64,000 bases of DNA from Woeseia sp. (GTDB lineage: Bacteria > Pseudomonadota > Gammaproteobacteria > Steroidobacterales > Woeseiaceae). The DNA lies in NCBI GenBank assembly GCA_021773015.1, contig JAJFKW010000001.1:620001-684000 (forward strand), read 5' to 3'. Position numbers and translations under genes: made by a program. Position 1 is the stretch's first letter. Every line of letters begins with the position of its first letter. The notes under the pieces are model-generated. The model did no database searches. It was not told the origin of the DNA and saw only the letters and a program-made list of their open reading frames with translations. Positions 59,252 through 64,000 of the stretch are shown here, piece after piece.

Positions 59252-60100
59252 CTAAACGCTTACCACAATGTTGTCTATTAACCGCGCAACCCCAAGTTGC
59301 GCAGCAGCAAGCACCACTAATTCGTCGCAGTCGCGATTCGGCGGGTTGAGATTCTCGGCGCGGCGAATCTCAACGTAGTCGACCTCGAAGCCAGCGCCGT
59401 TCAATTCTTTGGTTGCCGCCGATTCCAGACCTTCATAATCTCTTTTACCCGCTTGTAGTTCGTTACCAATTACCTGTAATGCCGCATACAACTTTGGCGC
59501 GATTGTCCGCTCATCCTCAGTCAAATATTGATTGCGGGAACTCAACGCCAATCCGTCGTCATCACGAACCGTCTCGCCCGTTACGATTCGAATCGGTAAG
59601 CTCAAATCTTCGGTCATACGGCGAATAATGATTTGTTGCTGGTAGTCCTTCTGGCCAAATATGGCAACGTCGGGTTGCACCAAACTAAACAGTCGGTTGA
59701 CGACAGAGGTGACCCCGTTAAAGTGCCCGGGTCGCGACGACCCACAAAACTCTTCGCCCAGGATTGGGACGCTGACCGACGTTGCATTGTCGGTGCCGAA
59801 TGGATACATCGTGTCGACTTCCGGGATAAAAAGCATATCTACACCCGCTCGCTTCAATCGAGCTTTATCTCGATCAAGTGTTCGTGGATAGCGCTCGAAA
59901 TCGCTGTCGTCATCGAATTGCGTAGGATTGACGAATATAGAAACAATAATTCGCTCCGCGTGCTCTCGTGCAAGCTCGATCAGACCCATATGCCCCTGAT
60001 GCAAATTGCCCATGGTCGGCACAAGCGCAGTATGATCGCCGGACTGTCGCCAATCTTTTAGCTGCTGGCGCAATTCGTCAACGGTAGTAACAATATTCAA
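59252..60100 (-). CDS. panC: Pantoate-beta-alanine ligase (pantothenate synthetase)
   Basis: 282 residues from TTG 60100. PTMGNLHQGHMGLI (HxGH adenylation motif), FVNPTQFD and FGQKDYQQ are family hallmarks. Last step of pantothenate synthesis; 69 bp after panB. Confidence 0.97.
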   Translation of the reverse strand: MNIVTTVDELRQQLKDWRQSGDHTALVPTMGNLHQGHMGLIELAREHAERIIVSIFVNPTQFDDDSDFERYPRTLDRDKARLKRAGVDMLFIPEVDTMYPFGTDNATSVSVPILGEEFCGSSRPGHFNGVTSVVNRLFSLVQPDVAIFGQKDYQQQIIIRRMTEDLSLPIRIVTGETVRDDDGLALSSRNQYLTEDERTIAPKLYAALQVIGNELQAGKRDYEGLESAATKELNGAGFEVDYVEIRRAENLNPPNRDCDELVVLAAAQLGVARLIDNIVVSV

Positions 60101-60169
60101 TAGGGCATTCCGCTAGTTAGAGAAAATCGGTTCGAAAAAGCAATAGAGCAAGTGTAGGTGTGGGACAAA

Positions 60170-61000
60170 TTACGAAAAACAATGTTCCGGCGCAGGATAA
60201 GAACAGTCTTTTACGGCGGCGATGTACGATCGTACCGCATCGATGGGCGCATCGTGGCCCAGCATGAAGTTGCGGACAAACTTAGGCGTCTTGCCCTTTG
60301 TGATGTCCAACATATCGTATAGCACGAGAATCTGACCATCGACCGACGGGCCCGCACCAATACCAATCACGGGTACCTCCAAAGATTTTGTGACCGCGGC
60401 GCCTAACTCGTTCGGTATGCACTCCAGCAACAGTATATCCGCACCCGCATTCTGTAGCCGTTTTGAACTGTCGATCATTTGTTGCGCCAGTTTCGGGTCA
60501 CGCCCCTGTACCCGAAAACCACCAATTTTGTGTACTGATTGTGGTTTCAGACCCAGGTGCGCGCAAACAGGAATATCGTGGCGCGCAAGATGCTCGACGA
60601 TTTCCAATTGCCCGTCGCCGCCTTCGAGTTTGATCATCATCGCGCCACCTTCCTGCATCAGCATGACGGCGTTTTCAAGCGCCTGCTGCGGGTTGGTGTA
60701 ACTCATGAATGGCATGTCCGCCACGAGAAACGCCCGCCTCAACAAACGTTTAACACACTTGGTGTGATAGATGATGTCGCTAACAGTGACCGGTACCGTC
60801 GTGTCGTATCCCTGGATCACCATTCCCAGTGAATCTCCGACCAATACGAGATCCGCACCAGCCGCATCGACCAACAACGCGAAGCTCGCGTCGTACGCTG
60901 TGAGGCATGCAATTTTCTCGCCCTCCGCCTTCATTTTTCGAAGGGTCGCGACATTCACGGGCGGCTCCAACATGCCGCGTTGTTCTAGCTGGGTATACAT
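60170..61000 (-). CDS. panB: 3-methyl-2-oxobutanoate hydroxymethyltransferase
   Basis: 276 residues. LTAYDASFALLVDAAGAD, VGDSLGMVIQGYDTTVPV, and AHLGLKPQSVHKIGGF are characteristic. First committed step of pantothenate synthesis. It sits between a deoxynucleoside kinase gene and panC. Confidence 0.97.
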   Translation of the reverse strand: MYTQLEQRGMLEPPVNVATLRKMKAEGEKIACLTAYDASFALLVDAAGADLVLVGDSLGMVIQGYDTTVPVTVSDIIYHTKCVKRLLRRAFLVADMPFMSYTNPQQALENAVMLMQEGGAMMIKLEGGDGQLEIVEHLARHDIPVCAHLGLKPQSVHKIGGFRVQGRDPKLAQQMIDSSKRLQNAGADILLLECIPNELGAAVTKSLEVPVIGIGAGPSVDGQILVLYDMLDITKGKTPKFVRNFMLGHDAPIDAVRSYIAAVKDCSYPAPEHCFS

Positions 61001-61046
61001 TGCGATTTACCTATACAGATGTTCGGTAGTTGCGATTAACGATTGA

Positions 61047-61721
61047 CTACGCAAGCGCAACGGACGTTGGATTAAAGAAATGTCTGCCGCCAGTAGTTCC
61101 GCGTATTTGATCGAAAAGACGTTCGTAATCTGCTTCGTTGTTAATTGGATCGATGGACGACGCGTTTACGATGAGTAACGGCCCTTGGTCGTAGTCATGA
61201 AAATATCGCGCGTACGCCTCTGCAACGCGTTCCAAATATTGACGGTCGATATTGCGTTCGTACGGAATGCCACGTTTGGATATGCGTCGCATCAACGCGT
61301 CGACCGGCGCCTGCAAATAAATCACGAGGTCAGGCACTGGCGCCTCGACCTCCAGCTTGTCGTAAATCTGCTGGTACAGCATCAGCTCTTCCGCGTCGAG
61401 ATTAGCCTCCGCAAACAACCGATCTTTATCCAAATGAAAATCGGCGATGCGCACCGGCGAAAACATATCTGACTGCCGCAGCTCCTCGAGCTGCCTGGAG
61501 CGCTGAAACAGGAAAAATAATTGCGTGGGTAGTGCGGCCGACCGACCGGATCGATAAAACCTTTCCAGGAATGGATTTTCCTCGATATGTTCGAGGATTA
61601 GCTGTCCCCCAAAACTCTTGGCAAGACGCTCGGCGAGGCTTGTCTTGCCCACACCAATAGGCCCCTCAACGACAATGTATCGCGGCGACTGCTGCTTAAC
61701 GTTTAGCTCACTAACGCTCAA
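61047..61721 (-). CDS. Deoxynucleoside kinase
   Basis: 224 residues from TTG 61721, 5 bp after folK. P-loop EGPIGVGKTSLAERL, the FQRSRQLEEL helix, DFHLDKDRLFA and the LID-like RISKRGIPYERNID match the dCK/dGK family. It phosphorylates deoxynucleosides for salvage; base preference is unknown. Its place in the folK-panB interval is common in some gammaproteobacterial lineages. Confidence 0.93.
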   Translation of the reverse strand: MSVSELNVKQQSPRYIVVEGPIGVGKTSLAERLAKSFGGQLILEHIEENPFLERFYRSGRSAALPTQLFFLFQRSRQLEELRQSDMFSPVRIADFHLDKDRLFAEANLDAEELMLYQQIYDKLEVEAPVPDLVIYLQAPVDALMRRISKRGIPYERNIDRQYLERVAEAYARYFHDYDQGPLLIVNASSIDPINNEADYERLFDQIRGTTGGRHFFNPTSVALA

Positions 61722-61726
61722 TTAAA

Positions 61727-62236
61727 TTATTGCCCAAGTCGTTCGATTCGAATATCAGAGTCTGCAATGCCGCGCGCCAAATTCACGACTTTGCCTACGC
61801 CCGGTACGATGAGGTGCGGCGCCAGCTCGCACAGCGGTAACAATACAAAATTTCGCTCATGAATGCGCGGGTGCGGCACGGTCAATTTGGGCTCGTCAAT
61901 GACTGCACCGGAATAGAGCAGGAGGTCAAGGTCCAGGGTACGCGGGCCCCAGCGCTCGTCGCTCCGGGTTCTGCCATGATCGTTTTCAATCGATTGCAGC
62001 GAGGTGAGCAAGGATTGTGCGGTTTTTCGCGTTAAAAAGGCAGCCACGGCGTTTATAAAGTCGGGCTGGGCGGCAGGTCCGAGCGGTGCCGATCTATACA
62101 GACTCGATACTCGAAAACTTGAACAGTCGGCCAACTTTGAAAGCGTCGAGATCGCGCGGCGAACTTGCTTGACTGGATCGTCAAGATTGCTGCCGATGCC
62201 GACATACGCTGGATACCAGCGCGGCTGCGCAGACAC
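61727..62236 (-). CDS. folK: 2-amino-4-hydroxy-6-hydroxymethyldihydropteridine pyrophosphokinase
   Basis: 169 residues from GTG 62236, whose G is shared with the pcnB stop (TAGTG). AYVGIGSNLDDPVKQV and RWGPRTLDLDLLLY are the HPPK signatures. Folate pathway. Confidence 0.96.
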   Translation of the reverse strand: MSAQPRWYPAYVGIGSNLDDPVKQVRRAISTLSKLADCSSFRVSSLYRSAPLGPAAQPDFINAVAAFLTRKTAQSLLTSLQSIENDHGRTRSDERWGPRTLDLDLLLYSGAVIDEPKLTVPHPRIHERNFVLLPLCELAPHLIVPGVGKVVNLARGIADSDIRIERLGQ

Positions 62237-63537
62237 TAAGTCTCTCCCGCTCCGCTGGCCTTGCGGCGTCGCGGACGGCGCCTTCGATTGTTGGCGCCCG
62301 GCTTGCCGGAAACATTAAAACTCTTGCGCTGGCCGTCCGCGTCCTGCAATTGCACATCGGTCCAGAATTTCGCTATGTCCTGGTCGAAATCGCCCGCTTC
62401 GGCGCGCAGGATCATGAAGTCATAGGCGGCACGAAAACGCCGGTGTTCGACCAAGCGCATTGCGCGAACACCCTTGATATTTTCGAGGCGCGGTTGCAGC
62501 GCAAGCATTTCTCGCATGGGGCCGGTGAAGCGTCGCGGAATAGAAATTCGTGATTGTTGATTGGAACTGACTTCATAGGACGCCAGAGAAATCGCGTGCG
62601 ACTCGGACATCTGCTCCTTCTCCCTCATCTTTGCGGCGAGTTCACGAATTGGACCCCACAAAAATACACCAATTAAAAACATTGGCGTGACCGATTTTTC
62701 GGCGTTGACACGTTCATCAGTGCTAATTAGTGCGGCACGCACGAACTTTGCATACCGTTTGTCGGCGACCAGACAAGCATCGGTATCTGGAAATAGCTGA
62801 GCGAACAAATCGTAGCGCCACAAGTGCTCGAAGGTCTTTTCGGCAAAACCCGATTGAAACAATTTCAGGAACTCGTCGAATATACGCGCGGCAGGCACGT
62901 TGGATAATAAGTCGGTCAAGCCTGACATCGCGCTTTCAACGGATTTGTCAATTTTGAAGCCCAACTTTGCTGCAAAGCGAACGGCACGCAACATGCGTAC
63001 CGGATCTTCTCGCAAGCGCACCGCCGGCTCACCAATCAACCTGATGCGCCGACGATCAATGTCTTTCATACCGTCGGTGTAATCCCAGATGCTGAAATCG
63101 GCGATGTTGTAATAGAGTGCGTTGCAGGTGAAGTCGCGTCGCCACACATCTTCGTCAATAGTGCCGTAGACGTTGTCTCGCAAAATTCGGCCTTCTTGAT
63201 CGAGGGCCGAATCGTCATGATCGTGGTTAGCTGCTGCGCGAAAGGTGGCAACCTCGATGATCTCGCGACCGAAGCGCACGTGCGCGAGCCGAAACCGCCT
63301 GCCGATAAGGCGGCAGTTGCTGAATAGCTTATAGATCTCGTCCGGACTGGCATTGGTCGCGATATCGAAATCTTTGGGATGAAGCCCGAGTAACGCATCG
63401 CGCACGCCGCCACCGACCAGAAACGCCTGAAATCCCGACTTATGCAGTCGATAAAGAACTTTCAGGGCACTTTTGGAGATATCGTCCCGGGAAACCGTAT
63501 GCGCCGGCCGGGCAATTATTTTGGGTTGCTTGCTGAT
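62236..63537 (-). CDS. pcnB: Poly(A) polymerase I, likely non-canonical start codon
   Basis: The first ATG/GTG/TTG in frame is GTG 63405, but this would cut the nucleotidyltransferase motif LVGGGVRDALLG. The frame is open upstream to TAA at 63553-63555 and reads PKIIARPAHTVSRDDIS then KSALKVLYRLHKSGFQAF, clearly matching PcnB N-termini. Possible starts are ATC 63537 (AGGA five bases upstream, chosen here), ATA 63519, ATT 63516 or CTG 63465. E. coli pcnB is known to use AUU, which limits its expression. From ATC the protein has about 433 residues, a normal length. Downstream motifs RRDFTCNALYYN and RLREDPVRMLRAVRF are intact, and a basic tail (RRRRPRRRKASG) ends it. Confidence 0.88.
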   Translation of the reverse strand: MSKQPKIIARPAHTVSRDDISKSALKVLYRLHKSGFQAFLVGGGVRDALLGLHPKDFDIATNASPDEIYKLFSNCRLIGRRFRLAHVRFGREIIEVATFRAAANHDHDDSALDQEGRILRDNVYGTIDEDVWRRDFTCNALYYNIADFSIWDYTDGMKDIDRRRIRLIGEPAVRLREDPVRMLRAVRFAAKLGFKIDKSVESAMSGLTDLLSNVPAARIFDEFLKLFQSGFAEKTFEHLWRYDLFAQLFPDTDACLVADKRYAKFVRAALISTDERVNAEKSVTPMFLIGVFLWGPIRELAAKMREKEQMSESHAISLASYEVSSNQQSRISIPRRFTGPMREMLALQPRLENIKGVRAMRLVEHRRFRAAYDFMILRAEAGDFDQDIAKFWTDVQLQDADGQRKSFNVSGKPGANNRRRRPRRRKASGAGET

Positions 63538-63640
63538 CTGGATCCTGCTGTTTTATATGTTGTTTTTTGGCCTGCGAAGGCTGGACTGGCAATGATACCA
63601 GCCCAGCGATGGCGAGGGCATAGCAAAATGTTCTACGGGT

Positions 63641-64000
63641 CTAACTGGCGGTCCACCGGAGGAAACCAAGCACTGGCGCCGATGTTGCCGCGAACGTGCC
63701 GATTGCGTAGGCAAAAAGCATTGCCACGAAGGCGGCGGGATAAGGCCAATGAACTCTGCCGCTTCGATGATCGAAGAAAATCGCAGCAGCGATGATGAGC
63801 AGCATGATGATGGCCATTGGGTGCCACATCGCGTCAAAACCGTGACCCATCGGATACAGCGCATAAAAGAACACCGCGCGCCCCATTGCTGGCGGAAAGA
63901 GCGGTAGCAATGTGAGCGCCATGCATCGCTGGTGGACATGAACGTTACGCCGGTTAACCAACGCAAGAATGTACATCGCTGCGGCGAACGGCATAAGAAT
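63641..64000 (-). CDS. Membrane protein, 5' partial
   Basis: The frame is open to the window end, so the N-terminus is missing; ATG 63994 is the first start-like codon inside. About three hydrophobic helices (FFYALYPMG region, PMAIIMLLIIAAAIFF, and AAFVAMLFAYAIGTF). A segment RRNVHVHQRCMALTLLPLF has the spaced His/Arg look of heme- or quinone-type membrane families, but I do not recognise it. It lies upstream of pcnB on the same strand. Confidence 0.55.
   Translation of the reverse strand: MLMPFAAAMYILALVNRRNVHVHQRCMALTLLPLFPPAMGRAVFFYALYPMGHGFDAMWHPMAIIMLLIIAAAIFFDHRSGRVHWPYPAAFVAMLFAYAIGTFAATSAPVLGFLRWTAS

Overview
The window is a stretch of gammaproteobacterial chromosome with moderate GC content. 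The gene orders ypjD-corB, pcnB-folK-panB-panC, rpsF-rpsR-rplI-dnaB and tsaE-amiC-mutL-miaA-hfq-hflX-hflK-hflC-purA are all typical of Gammaproteobacteria. A DUF2232 gene between rpsR and rplI, a deoxynucleoside kinase between folK and panB, and PEP-CTERM and GlyGly-CTERM-like sorting tails suggest a free-living, probably aquatic or sediment lineage rather than an enteric one. I cannot name the species. At least eleven genes appear to start with TTG.

Layout. 1-3.7 kb: a partial cytochrome c assembly protein (YpjD/CcsA type), a CorB/HlyC-type transporter and radA on the opposite strand. 3.9-7.8 kb: a phospho-signalling module of a CHASE2 Ser/Thr kinase, a PP2C phosphatase and a twin-FHA protein. 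7.8-16.1 kb (minus strand): alr, dnaB, rplI, DUF2232, rpsR, rpsF, rlmB and rnr. 16.22-16.31 kb: tRNA-Leu(CAG) with a terminator.

16.3-26.1 kb is an accessory island directly downstream of the tRNA. It has a 28-bp duplication of the tRNA 3' end (att-like) and about 120-bp repeats at the tRNA edge, with a diverged relative at the far edge. It carries a string of mostly single, mostly exported or hypothetical genes separated by a mosaic family of hairpin-rich intergenic repeats. Two island genes are each interrupted by a single in-frame TGA. I see no integrase, transposase, integron or CRISPR.

26.1-41.6 kb is mixed: a winged-helix/TolB-like/TPR regulator, a CHASE4-GGDEF-EAL protein, an exported glyoxalase-fold protein, peptide deformylase, pseudouridine salvage (psuK-psuG), an alanine/glycine:cation symporter, a DUF2799 lipoprotein, a membrane NERD protein, and a lipid cluster of WS/DGAT acyltransferase, alpha/beta hydrolase and patatin. 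41.8-44.5 kb encodes a large secreted choice-of-anchor-B protein with Calx-beta repeats.

44.5-56.0 kb is the minus-strand housekeeping run nnr-tsaE-amiC-mutL-miaA-hfq-hflX-hflK-hflC-DUF2065-purA, with queG divergent. 57.2-59.2 kb has a PPK2 polyphosphate kinase and a cNMP-binding-domain diguanylate cyclase. 59.2-64 kb is panC-panB-dck-folK-pcnB and a partial membrane protein. pcnB has no ATG, GTG or TTG start upstream of its conserved nucleotidyltransferase motif, which recalls the known AUU start of E. coli pcnB.
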